A stretch of DNA of 64,000 nucleotides from Hippophae tibetana (lineage: Eukaryota > Streptophyta > Magnoliopsida > Rosales > Elaeagnaceae), in contig CM072812.1 of NCBI GenBank assembly GCA_037013495.1, forward strand, positions 79,998,340 to 80,062,339. Reading direction: 5' to 3'. Positions 23,842-36,606 of this stretch are shown here, one piece after another. The notes under the pieces were generated by a model, which searched no databases, had not been told where the DNA came from, and saw only the letters and a list, made by a program, of their open reading frames with translations. The position numbers and the translations under genes were made by a program. Numbering within the stretch: the first letter of the stretch is position 1; each line of letters starts with the position of its first letter.

Positions 23842-25311
23842 TTATCGAAAAGGCACATGGTGTACTTCAATTGATGATTGATATTTCTATAAGTAATTAG
23901 TACTTCAGATACTTTGTGAATTACCCTTTCCATGGTTATAAATTAAAGGGAAATTGGTATAAAGCTCTGTATAAAATTCAAGTGAAACAAAACATGTGGA
24001 CATGTACAGGAAAAAAAGAAAAAAAGAAATAGAAAGGGAAAGAGTACAAGAGTACAAGAGTACAAATCCCATCATTTCATAAGCTTATTTAGTCTTTTTT
24101 TTATGATTCTCCAGTAATGCTATGTATTTTGTCAATCTTCGTTTCAAATTAGCTGTACTGTAAAAATCGATCAGTTAACCCATCAGCTCTAAACTACCAC
24201 AATAGATTTCTAGCATGTTGCACTAGAAAATTTATTCAATGAAAATTGGCAAGTTCCTTCTAGAACTTTAGGAAAGCAAGTTTTGGCTTAAACATGATCA
24301 TGAATGATGTTGGGGAATTTCTTTTTGCAAGAATTTGTTGTTAGATTGTTGATATTTATGATATTTAAGTTAAGTCATAAAGTCTTGCATTCTTATACTA
24401 TAAAATCATATTAAATAATATAATTTTTGAAATTTGGTTTCAAAGTATGACTTTTAGTGGCTTTTCTTAGAATACACTTAATCGTCTTGTTGTAATTTCC
24501 TCACTCACAAAATATAACTAGAATACATTTGGTTTTGATTAATAATTAAGATAATTAATGTTTTAAATATACATGGTGTTTATAAACTAATTATTTCTTT
24601 CTGTCTTTTCATACTTAATTTATATATTTTTTATTAAAGAGCGTATTTTCTCTATAAAAAGGAAAATACACAATTTTTCTCAATTTTAATAATACTACAA
24701 AAACGCTCATTTACATGTCATAATGCATTTTTAAATAATAAATTTATAATTTAGTGAATTATGTTCAGAGAGAAATTACTGTATGAATTAACTAAAATTA
24801 TTATCATTCCATTAATTATTGTATGTAAATTCTTAATATTTAAAGAATATAACTAATGATATGATTATATAAATTTAATATAACAATAACGTTAATTCAA
24901 CGAAAAAACAATACGTTAATTCATTTAGTCAGTATTTTTATAGTAAAACAGATAAATATAATATTGACTGATATTGTTTTATGTTATGTGCTTGTTTTAG
25001 ATTTAACATTTAATTACTTCATAGTTCATATGATTTTTAAAGTATTTGATAATAACTACTCCAAACATAGAAGGTGTGTTTATGATAAATTTTTGCTTGG
25101 GGGAGTTACATATTTTTATTTTTTCACACATTGTTGTTTCACTTCTTATATATGTAGCTTGATCTGTGCTAAAGGATTATGGGTACCTTATATTTTGGCA
25201 CAATACAAATGTCTTTATTTTTAGGTTATTAATTTACGAACTTGCATAATTTTTTAGATAGATTCTACAACTGTAAGTACAATCTAATTTGTTTGATTAG
25301 CATACTGTACA
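23842..25311. other. AT-rich intergenic DNA, nothing recognised
   Basis: No exon, RNA gene or known repeat domain could be recognised on either strand. The short open frame at 24964-25224 has no familiar motif and is probably chance. Confidence 0.5.
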
Positions 25312-25853
25312 TGTCTTTATTTCCCTCTTTTTTTTTTTTTTTCCTTATCTCTGATTAATTCCATTGTAGAGCATTTTTGTTTTATAGAGTTTTATGTCAT
25401 CTCAATCTTGTTGGGAAAAAATAAAAAAAAAAATTAAGGTATAAATATTGCCAAGAAACTGGGTTGTCTTAATAATTTTTTATGTGAGAATGAAGAAAAT
25501 ATTTTTAGACATGTGTTAAAAATTTAGTAGTACAGTAGTCAAAAATAAAAACAATCCTTAAATGAGATCATAGAATAAAATGTCTTTATCTCCCTCTATT
25601 CTTTTTTGTTTTTCCTTATCTCTGATTAATTTCATTGTAGAGCATTTTTGTTTTATAGAGTTTTATGTCATCTCAATCTTGTCGGGAAACAATAAAAAAA
25701 AATTAAGGTATAAATATTGCCAAGAAACTGGGTTATGTCTTAATATTTTTTTATGTGAGAACGAAGAAAATATTTTTAGACATGTGTTAAAAATTAAGTA
25801 GTACAGTAGTCAAAAATAAAAACAATCCTTAAATGAGATCATAGAATAAAAGA
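25312..25853. repeat. Tandem duplication of a unit of about 266 bp
   Basis: 25312-25577 and 25578-25853 are near-identical direct copies. Shared blocks include TTGTAGAGCATTTTTGTTTT, TTAAGGTATAAATATTGCCA and ACATGTGTTAAAAATT. They differ by a few substitutions and homopolymer length changes. Confidence 0.85.
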
Positions 25854-25872
25854 CTTAATATAATTGATATTT

Positions 25873-27798
25873 ACATCTAATAATAAAAAATACAAAAATA
25901 ATATATTTAGTCATTAAAATGCATAATTTTTAAAAAATAAAAACATATATAATACATTAAAAATACTAAAATAATCTTATATTTACTCTTCACATATATC
26001 ACCATCAAACCTTAATAAACACCACTTGTGATCTCGTCAAAAATTCAATAACTACCACCCTGTGACCTTGCCAAAGGGTCCATGACCTTGCTGGAGGCCC
26101 GGTGACCATCGTCAACGAATCCGTAAGGTTTACAATTTTTTCTTTACAACTTACAAAATAATCGTACATTTTTATAACATTTCAATAATGTGTATAAAAT
26201 TATGTTATATTTTTATACAACTTGTAGAATAATCCTAGAATGTAAAAATGTTAATATAAATTACCATTTTTAATTCAAAATTCATCTATTTTAAAATTCA
26301 ATTTTGTATAACTTACATTATTATATACACTTTCTATAACCTTAAACATAAAATTATTTGTGTAGAGTAATATATATAATTCAAAACTTATTTATTCCAA
26401 AATTTATTTTTTGTTTAATGTGATAATTTAATAATTTTTCATGTAAATCAATATAAATTTAATATATCTCTTAAAAAATATGTAAAATTTATGTAGAGCT
26501 TATAAAATAAAATTTCTAAAAAGCTCAAAATTTTATATACAAATTGTGTACATCTTATAAAATAACATAAAATATTAGTGTTTATAATAAGCAATATTGT
26601 TCATTCTTTGCTAAAAGAATGGGGTTTTATCACTACTACTTTTCCCAATCAATGGGTGGAACATTAGTACGGGTGAAACTGAATCGAACCAGATTAAACC
26701 AAAAAACCAAATTATATCGTACCGTATCGAATCGAACGGTTTTATAAATCAAACGATCTAGTCTAATTTGTATTAATTAAACTCATTTTTTTAAACTGTT
26801 CGATCCGGTCTAATTTGTATTGATTAAAAAAAATTCAAACGGTTCGATCTAATTATATTAATTTTTGAACCGATCAAATCGAACCGGACCGAATTAATAA
26901 TATATTAAAATTTTCATATTATTTCTCATATTTTAATCAAAGATATATCATTAAGTGTATCATATTTATGCATTATTAATCGGACCAAACTGTTCAGTTC
27001 AATATATTTTAATAATTAAATGGTCTAGTCTGATCCGGTTAATTATTTTTACCTAAAATCGGACCAAATCGGATCGTTAACACCCCTAAACATCCTACTC
27101 CTTTCAATAAAGAGCATTCAACTACTAGTCAGTCTAGCAGTGGTTCTTTTATATTATAGCTAATTTTAAGGCCTTCGACATAAAAAAAACCATATGGCTT
27201 TGCTATCATTTTATAAAATATACAAAATATGTACAATAATTTATAAATTCTATAAAGTTTATACATATTTATCTAATATAAACAGTACAAATTTTATATA
27301 AAATTATGTAAATCATACAAAAATTGAAAATATATTAAATAAATAATATATTTGTCTAAAATAAATAGTACAAAATTTGAGAAAAAAAATTGTACGATGT
27401 ACAAAAACTAGAAATATATATTAAAATACATAATATTCAAATAAATATCTATCCAAACACAACCAAACATATTAGTATATAATAATAATAATTTTGTAAG
27501 CATTATATAAATGTTAGAGAAATGTATAGTTATTTTGTAAACTGAGAAAAAATTTGTAAGCCTAATAGATTTGTTGGTAGTGATCGCCGATCCTATGATA
27601 AGGTTTCCAACAGTGATTGTCGAACCTCCGACAAAGTCATTAATGATGGTTGTCGATAATAGACACCGGAGATTTGGTGGTGATTTTGATGAAGATTAAA
27701 TATAAAGTTATTTTAGTTATACATATATATATATATATGTTTTATTTTTGAAATTGATAATTTTAATTTCTAAATTTATTATTTTTGATATTAGATGT
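25873..27798. mobile_element. Non-autonomous element with long terminal inverted repeats
   Basis: The left arm, about 25873-26205, is the imperfect reverse complement of about 27481-27798. Paired blocks include ACATCTAATA, AAACATATATA, CTAAAATAA..TTATATTTA.TCTTCA, ATCACCA.CAAA, and AGG.TTACAA.TTTTTTCT..TTACAAAATAA. Arms of over 300 bp around a short non-coding core fit a Mutator-like or foldback element. No transposase reading was found. A separate 415-bp inverted-repeat insertion sits inside at 26671-27085. Confidence 0.6.
26671..27085. repeat. Nested inverted-repeat element rich in GAACCGG/CCGGTT motifs
   Basis: It starts GGGTGAAACTGAATCGAACC and ends CGGATCGTTAACACCC, so the ends are complementary (GGGTG/CACCC). 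The interior alternates AACGGTTCGAT-like and ATCGAACCG-like stretches that can pair with each other, a common form of small plant inverted-repeat element. Confidence 0.5.
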
Positions 27799-27949
27799 AG
27801 TCTCATACTTCATTAGCCTCCTTTCCAAACCCATAAGAAATTTGTCCTTTGTTTAAGCCCATAAATAATTTGGATTGTGATATTAATAGCTTAAAGCACA
27901 TCCATTAATTGAACTTTCACAATTACTTTAATCCAACTCCTTAATTGGA

Positions 27950-29016
27950 GAGCTGCCAAATGCCGACTTATGGTAATTTAGCTCAGTGCAAGATACCTAT
28001 TTCACCTGTTTGTAGAAGGTGTGGAGAAGCCTAGTAGACAGTTTTACATGCTCTGGTTACTTGTGCTAAATCAGTGGATATATGGAGGGATGAGTAATGT
28101 TAGGGTTAGATAAATTTACACTCATTAATTATAAATTAATGTAGTAAGTATTTAAATAATTTTGAAAATAGAAAAAAATTATTCATTTTTTTAAATTTTT
28201 TTTGCCATATGTCATACTATAATTAGTATGGGTGCAAATACGTGTAAATTTACGTGATCTTAATATTCTTTGAGGGAAAGCAAGTTAGATGTTCAGTATT
28301 TTATTTCAAACTCTCTTCTTTTTTTGAAATGGTTGGATCTCAATCTTTACAAATTGAGCAAGGCAGATGTGAATAAAGTTTTTTGTATATTTTGGTCTAT
28401 CGATTCATGACAAGGAGTTAGATGCCGCAGAAGTAAATAGAGTTGCTTCGGCAAACCTTTCTAATCACTCAAAATATTCCTCTCTTCCATGCAGAATAGG
28501 GGTACCAATTTTGATGCTACTTGGGATGGAACTCCAACATTTTGGGTTAGGGGATAGTTATTACAGATAGCAATGGAGCTTTTGTTACGGTTTGCGTCGT
28601 AAGATCTTCTTATGTTGATAATGCTCTCACTGCTGAGATATTGGCATTAAGAGAAGGGCCTAAATTGACTTTTGAGATGGGTGCAAAATCTGTTATCTTG
28701 GAAAGTGATTCTCTTAATGCATTTTCTCTTATTCGATCTTCAACAAAAGATTATTCTCAATTGGGTTTAATTTTGTGGGATGTGTAATGATATCTACAAT
28801 TTATTCTATAGACTATAATCCGTTTCAGTATCAGAAGTGCAAATTTTATTGCACACATTTGGATGATTTGGGCAAAATTTCGTTCATTAGAATTTTTTGT
28901 TAATTTTCATGCTTGTCCAGATTTTATAAATCAGGTTTTCCTATTGGATAACTTATTATATAATCCTGCTACTATTTGAGGAATGAAATTTACTTGTTTA
29001 CAAAAAAAAAAAAAAA
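27950..29016 (+). mobile_element. LINE (L1-type) 3' end with poly(A)
   Basis: Relics of a zf-RVT domain (KIPISPVCRRCGEA, then VLHALVTCAKSVDIWRDE, about 27990-28096) are followed by an RNase H-like RVT_3 domain (DNALTAEILALREGPKLTFE, GAKSVILESDSLNAFSLI, about 28618-28740). The end reads GAATGAAATTTACTTGTTTAC followed by a run of 15 A (29002-29016). AT-rich sequence at about 28097-28260 interrupts the two domains. The 5' part of the element is missing. Confidence 0.7.
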
Positions 29017-30640
29017 GAGAAGAGAACATTAACATTTTTCATATTTATAAATGAAAAATAACTATAGAGAGGAACATTGAATACAAAAGTTTAGTTTTTG
29101 AGTACAGATTCACTAATTATTGCAGTTAGAGTGCTTAAATCCAATAGTTTGTTTTTGTGATTGTTTAGTCCACTGAATTTTAAAAAGTAACAGTTTAATA
29201 CATTAGTTTTAAAAAATAATAGTTTAATCTACGTGAATAAATTTTAGGTTTACTAACAAATTAACTTTTTATTTTTTTAAAAAAAGAAAGTTCTAATATG
29301 AATATATGTTGAAACATTTTTTAAAATAAAATTTTAAAAGAACAAATATATATATATAATTAGACATTTGGACCTAGGATTGTCAACGTAGGGAGGATGT
29401 CTATCTACCATTTAGAATTTATCCCCATCCTTACTTATAATCCTTGCAAGAATATAGGGGAATCATCAATAGGAAACATAGACTCTAAATGGAGAATAAA
29501 GATCCAAATAATATTTTAAATATTTATTTTTTTATTTTTATTATAAAAAAATTATAATATAAGTAAGCTAATAATAAATATTTTATAATAAAAAATAAAA
29601 AATTTCAATCAATAAAGAATACAAAAACAAACAATATTTATGTAAAATAGAAAAAAATATATATATATATAACAACAAATACATAATCATTTTATATTAA
29701 ATAAAATTGATAGAATTTGGTTACAAACTAGTTTAAAATAATAAAAATAAATTATAAAATTTAGAATTTAAATAAATAGTTTAAATAATTTTTATAAATG
29801 AAAAAATTATTGATGTTTTAGTAATATAAAAATATAACTTGAAGATGAAATATAAAATATATAATTCATTACTTATAATTAGTTTGAATTTAAATGTAAT
29901 TAAATCTATAAAAATTAAAATATTAAATTTTTATATATTTATTAAAATAGGATATATAAGTTCGAAGAACATGGTAAGAATTACGATCTCTATCCTAACC
30001 CCGTCTAATGTTATAAAATATTGATACTTAATTCTAACCAAAAAATCACAGAGATTTGTTAAAAATTTGACAACGTTATCATTTTTTCAAAACCAATGAA
30101 CTAAATTATCATTTAAAAAACTACTAAACCTATATCATCAATTCCAAAAAACTGGTGGGCTTACCTGGTCCTCTTCCCAAAGTTTTTAAGCCATTGATGA
30201 ACATTAATGTGCTCGGAGAATTTATTCTGGAGTTCTGCATACAAATTGAGAGGCAGTTTGTAAGCTGGGTACTTTTTTACTGTCTCATATGGTGAGAAAG
30301 GAAAAAAAATTGCTCGATAAACATGCATGTAATCTAATAAATATATAATAAAAATAAGCCTTCAATATGATTCTTTTCTTCTCTTTCCTTTTATTTGGGA
30401 AATATTCAATATGATTCTTGCACTGTGATCCACACAGTCAAATAATAAATAAAGGTAAATAGTGAATAGAACAATTTCAAGTGAAAATATCCTTTTTCCA
30501 CAGATATTCAACCTCGAATAGACAGCTCCTGACCCCTCCAATTCCAATATAAATTAGTTATAATATAATAATGAAATTACTAAATAATACAGAATATCTC
30601 AAAAATGAGAAAATGCTCAGGTTCATGACAATTTCATTTA
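29017..30640. other. Very AT-rich intergenic DNA
   Basis: No gene recognised. The part next to 30641 should include the 3' UTR of the CLC gene, but no polyadenylation site can be fixed from sequence alone. Confidence 0.5.
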
Positions 30641-33600
30641 CTAGTGAAGATGGAAGTGTGGGTATAGTCCCAAGATGTGCTCTGGCATAAAGTCATGTCG
30701 TGTCAAGATTCCAACAATTGGAGGCCTCTGGCACCAAAAAAAAATTTGTCAAGCAACATTATTATTATATATATATAATCCTTTCAAAAGTAATAAAGTT
30801 GAAGATAAAATTAGAGCAGATGATACAAAGTGAAATATACCTATGAAGACAACAATTAATGTACGTGAGGTGAGAGAATAGAAGAAAAGGAACTAGAAAT
30901 CACAGTGCATAACTTATATTTACAAGATATTGGCAGGGATGATTGAGTTCCTGGCACGGAGAATCAAAATATAGAAAGATATATAAAACTCTATGACGAG
31001 GTAGATTAAAGAGTGCAAACATCACTGAACATTATGGAGTTGCGTAGGAAAAGCAAACAAAAATTTCTATGCGTAACATGTACTACTTGGATGTGCTTTT
31101 AATTTGGACTATTAGAGAGAGAGAGAGGGAGAGAGAGGCTTACCCCTGGAGTCTTTGGCACCACCAACAAGTGCCTCAGACCGAGCTCACGGAAGAGAAC
31201 TGCAGCCTTAGCTAATGACATAGTTTCCACAACTGTGTATGGAGATGCATTAGTAATGGGATGGAGATCAACATACATCTCCATATCTGCTTCTGTGATC
31301 TCCAAATCCTCCAGTTTTATCCCCTTTCCTAATCCAGCCTTAGCAAAATCGTGGGCATGAAACCTTTTCATAATATCTGATCCAGTCATAACTCTCTGCT
31401 TTAAAAACTTTTTTCCTTTAAGCAACACCAGCAAATGAGACCTCAAAACGATACCACACATCTCTGGAGCATTTGAGAAAGGTGGCTCATCAATCACCGG
31501 AAACCCATTATGCCCTGTTATCTTCAAAGCATGCAATACATTCCCCACTTTCTCAACCCCAGAAAATGTAACCAACGGGCCAGAGACAACATCACTAGCA
31601 ACCAAGTTTCTCATGTATGGTTCAGCATGAGCTTCCAAGTAAGGCAACCCTTTCAGTTTCAAAATTTGGTCATAGACACCTTTATTGAAACAGTCAGCCA
31701 CAGTTTTTGAAATAAGAAGAACAAGCATCACTAATGGTAGCATCAACAGGTTATTTGTAAGCTCAAGAAGAATGACACATATCGAAACAGTCATTCTCAT
31801 AGTGCCCCCAAGGAAGGATGCAGCACCAAGAAGGGCAAAGAGACCCGCATCAAGATTAGAGAGTGAACCGGCGAGATTGCCAACAATCCGCCCATAAGAG
31901 GACCCAGCGAGTATTACAGGGATGAAGAGCCCAGAGGGAATAGCAGTCCCGTAAGTGATAATGCCAAGACAGTAGATGGAAACAAAGAAAACTAAAAGAC
32001 TGGATATGTGAAATTCCTTTTCAGAGCCAGAACTAAATAGGTTGCGGATGGCATCATCATTAGTATTGAAAAAGAGGGAGGCCAAGTCATTGTAATGGTT
32101 AGGAGGACACTGAAAATTTTTGTAATTTCCAGAGCGACTAACAGTTGGACATTGCTCACCCAGTTGAGGAGGACAAGGGATGCACTGTGCGAGCCATGGT
32201 AGACCATAAGAACAGCAAGAGGTCATAAGGGAAATGATCACAACAAGAAGAATTTTGAATGAAGGACCTTTCCTGCAAATTACCAACATTATATTTAGCA
32301 GCACAAAAAACCACTGGAAAGTTAGCACCTTATGAGTTTTCTCCTAATATGGGACCAAAAGAAAGCTTCAAATTCTGTGCTCATGAGGAAAGAAAGAATC
32401 AAATAAATTATACATCAAAAGCGAGCATCATTCAATATTAGGAAATTTAGAGTAGTACTTCATGCAATATTACAAATAAACCAGCTAATATTGAATGAGA
32501 TAGTTATATGCATATCAGCATGAATGCATTAAGGAAACAGATTGACAAATTCAGCCACATTAGAAAGCTTTAGAAGATACTCATTAATGATGCTATAGGT
32601 TCGGAGGACTTTGTTCACAAGAAAATTGTAAAGGCCTCCCAAAATGCCTCCAACAACTCCAAGGAATATAACTGCCAGCAAGTCTACACTGCTGTAAGTA
32701 ACTTTTGTCGAATTGACATCAAACATAATCAGACCTCCTTCCCCAAATAGTCCACACGTACCACCTCTGCAAATTCCTATGAAGCCTCTCAACACTACTG
32801 CTACTACAGCTGTTGTGAAAAAAGTCCTCCATAGAAGAGCACTTCTCCACCTACAGAAGACAAAACAGACGATTACTTAAAACAGCTGTTTTATTAGATA
32901 TTAGATCACTCTCAGCAAGTTCAATGAAAGCCCAAGTTACCACAATGAAACTCAGAGAATAGCCAAAAAAATTCATCTCAATGCTCCTAATTCAAGTTAC
33001 AAATGTATGGAGTTTTAGGAGCTTTCATGTGTTCTTAAGCATGGCCCTAGTTTTCAAGCTCCAAATTTTCTCTTTTTTGCCTTCTGAATTAAGATAGACT
33101 TACCTTGCAATTTGAATTTCCATGGATCAGTCAGCTAATACGAACACAAATAAATGTAAAACAGTTTATATGTCAAATGCAATTGACCTTTCTCCCATTT
33201 AAGTTGTGACTTGTGAGGTGCTAAAATGAAAATTACTTTGTGTAGAAAATTTAAGAAATTTGAAACTGAGTTTCTAAATGTTTGTATTGCTATATCTTTA
33301 CAGTTGATCTTGCTACATATTTATAGTAAAGCTAGGCTAATAAGAAAAAGAAACAAATCATCTAATTAATACAAATCTATCTCATTATTTAGAATTTCAA
33401 CACTCTTCCTCAAAGTTAGAGCATAATTATTAATCATACATAACTTATAAATGACATCATCAAATTTGATAAAAATATCAATAATTTGCTCTTCTAATAG
33501 GACACAAGTTATGTAAATATTTATATCTTTAATATTTTTCCACATGTTTGGTTCTGTCATTTAATATTTACTTTAAGTTGTTCTCATCACACACATAAAG

Positions 33601-36600
33601 TAGTACATGTATCAACATGTTAGTAATAATTTTGTTTTATATTGTACCCATTTTGTAAATTGGATCTCTATCTTGATCGACTATTTTCTTTCTCATAAAA
33701 ATTTATCATTTATATATTAGAAATTATTTTCCCACTCTATCCAAAATTCTAGCCTATTTATCTAAAATTACATTTATCAGCATGATATCAAATTAAAACC
33801 ATTTATCAATAGAAAATTAAAAGTAAATAAATAACAATATATAATTCATTAAGATTACACTAGAACAATATAAAAATAGGCAAATATTTTTTATTATTTC
33901 AATGAGCTACAATAATTCAGGTGATCTTTGACATATTTTAGTAAACTTTTATAATATGCAGCATCTAGTTTCACTGCAAAAGATTTATTGTCATTACATG
34001 TGTTGTGCTTTATCATTTATATATTAGAAATTTTATTTTCCAACTCTAACCAAAATTTCTATTCATCTAAAGCTATTTAAATCATGTATTGTTTATTTTC
34101 TTCGTGCAAACAAGAAGCGTCACAGACCTTGATAATTAAATTAACATATTGTTTCCCTTCTTACATCTTTGAGCATTAATTTTTATTTTTCATCTTAATC
34201 TATCTTCATATTATTATCTTTTCACATAATTTTATTTCTTTTCGAACTGTTCTATAAAATAATATACTTGTTATTAAATTCATAAGTGACTCCCATCTAT
34301 ATGACCTATATGCTAATTTTTTATTTTTAGGTTTTATTTATTTATCACCTAAGTTTTGTTCACAGTTTTTTTTCCCTCTTTTTGATGATATTATAAAAAA
34401 AATTATATTTATATGTATATTTTCTTTATATAGTTAAAATAAAGGACCAATGATTTTAACCAATGAATCTAAACAATCATCTTAACTATAGAATAATTAA
34501 AAAAATGGTGTAGATGCTATCACAATTTAAAATTTGAAATCAGTTAGTAACTTCTAAAATCAAGGCAAAAATCAAGTAACACAAAATCACATATTCATTA
34601 TTAGATAGAAGTAATTCCATGGTCATGTATGATTGATTAGATTTATTGATTAAAATAATTGGTCTTCGAATCATAACCCCATATATACACACATATTTAT
34701 GTATATATACACACTGTGTATGTGTGACATGCAGAATCAATATGTTCACAGAGAAAGAGACCATGAAGCTGCCTCTTCAAGTGCAAAGAGGACACCACCA
34801 ACTGGAGCACGAAAGGCAGCTGCTACACCAGCAGCAGCACCACATGTAATCAAATCTCGCCTGTCTCGGTCATTCTTGAAGTATCTAAGCCATTTACAAG
34901 TTAAACGGTATTTGCTGGAACCACCCTGTCCTAACAAATTAGCTATGCAAGCCCCTGTGTGCACCATTGGCCCTTCCTTTCCAACAACAAATCCGGCAGC
35001 AACTCCAAAAATAGATCCAAAGATCTGTTGCGATTATAATCAGTTTATCACCATTATCTCAAATTGAGAAAGAGATGATAGAATTTTAGTTTGTTAGTAT
35101 ACCTTTACAAATAGAGTAGTTGGAGCCAGTATAGAATGAGCATCAATACCATTGAGGTATGCTTTCACCTCAGGTATACCAGACCCTGCTGCTGCAGGGG
35201 CAATGTAAGCACAGAGGATGGCAGCGGAAGCAGCCAAGACCATATTACAACCAGCAAATGCTGCAAATGCCGGATAATACCTGCACTGGAGTTAAAATTA
35301 TGCAATACTTACTCCAAAGAATTTCAATATTGTATGATAAATTTGTAATTATCCAAGCATGGAAATCACCCAAGGAAGTGGCACTTTAAAGTAGTTTACC
35401 AGGAGACAGTAGTCTGAGGCGACCTAAAATTTTGAAAACATAAGTTGTTTAATAAATCAAAAAATACTTTTACTAGTTTAAGTCAGAAAGTAGAAGACAT
35501 AATCTATATTTTTTTCCTTTAAAAAATAAATAAATAAAACTCATTATTTGTCGTAAAAATATTAAACTTTAATGGAAAATTGACTGAATATTTGTACTTG
35601 GCTAAACAGAACTGAAAAAGCAGTAACTTGCAGGAAAAATCAATGAAGTAGGTAGAATAGAGTATGCAAAATAAATAATATGAAGGTAGTAGCAGTTGGA
35701 CTTACTTTTCCTTAAGCATGAGATTGTTGGTGAGAAGAAGTTTAAAACCAGCTATATTCTCAACAGCAAGGTTATTAAAGAAACCAACAAGGCCAGTACA
35801 TAAGCCAATTAGGAGAGCAAGTGTCCATTTGAGAACAACATATTGAAATATCTGAACCTTCTTGCGAGATCTCCAGTCCTGCTTGAATAGATCATTCTCA
35901 ATGATCCTAAAAGAACAAAAAATTCAAGTTGAGATATTTCTTTCAGTGATGAAATAATATTAATGGTGACAAAGATGTTGACAACAGACCAGTATGGCAT
36001 GACAATTGTTTTTGTTTTTGGTATTAAATGGTAAGCATTTCCTAGTATTTTCTTCTGTTAGAATTTGGAGAGAACAAAAATCACAAGTAGTAAGTGACAA
36101 TTGAAAATAAAAATCAACGAACTTATTTAGTTAACGATCAAAAAGAAGGATAATTAAAAAATAACAAAAAAGAATGGCCACGAGACTAAGGGCAGGGACC
36201 AAGTAGACAAAATTCAATCGAATACAAGTTTATTGATTGTGAAAGACGTACAAATTTAACACAATCGATGTAAAGCGTCAGAAGAATGAAGTTTGTTTAA
36301 TATCCATCTCCCAAAATTCCGATGAATTTAAATGGATGAAATATTTGGTAGAGAATCATCAGACGGGCTTAATGGCATATGCATCACCATTAGACCAGAT
36401 AAAAAAAATCATAGAAAAGGGAAAAAATTGGCGTACTCGTAATCAAGGCTCTCGATGGGGCAGATGTTAGCACCAACAATGGCTAGCTGAGAGGTGTTGT
36501 TGGTTCTCTTCCTCAGAAGAAGCGGCTGCTTCAATGATTTGTTGCTGTCTGTCCTACCTGATCCTTCCCTCTCCCATTCCTCTATCTCAATATCATACTC

Positions 36601-36606
36601 CGCCAT
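30641..36606 (-). CDS. CLC-c: CLC-type anion channel/exchanger, CLC-c-like (seven exons)
   Basis: Exons on the minus strand: 36437-36606 (ATG at 36606), 35706-35906, 35103-35280, 34762-35024, 32581-32850, 31144-32272 and 30641-30727 (TAG). Phases join exactly and all introns are GT..AG, giving 765 aa. The N-terminus contains NNTSQLAIVGANICPIESLD, which resembles plant CLC-c. The selectivity filter reads GSGIPEVKAYLNG, with serine where nitrate-selective CLC-a has proline. The gating glutamate is in GKEGPMVHTG and the proton glutamate region is FALEEAASW. Then follow GTAIPSGLFIPVILAG, LLGAASFLGGTMRMTVSICV and two C-terminal CBS domains (HNGFPVIDEPPF; LGLRHLLVVPKTPG...GILTRHDF). Family members move chloride or nitrate across vacuolar or other endomembranes. 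The gene appears intact. Intron 32851-34761 holds copia debris. Confidence 0.95.
33330..33620 (-). mobile_element. copia 3'-end fragment in a CLC intron
   Basis: The minus strand shows a decayed RNase H tail (TEPNMWKNIKDINIYITCVL) leading to ATGATTAATAATTATGCTCT, a purine tract relic (TTTGAGGAAGAG) and the LTR start TGTTGAAATTCTAAAT. This is the usual 3' junction of copia elements. It is in the same orientation as the CLC gene. Confidence 0.65.

Noticed and set aside
34646-35067. Plus-strand frames across CLC exons
   Set aside because: They are antisense shadows of conserved CLC coding exons.
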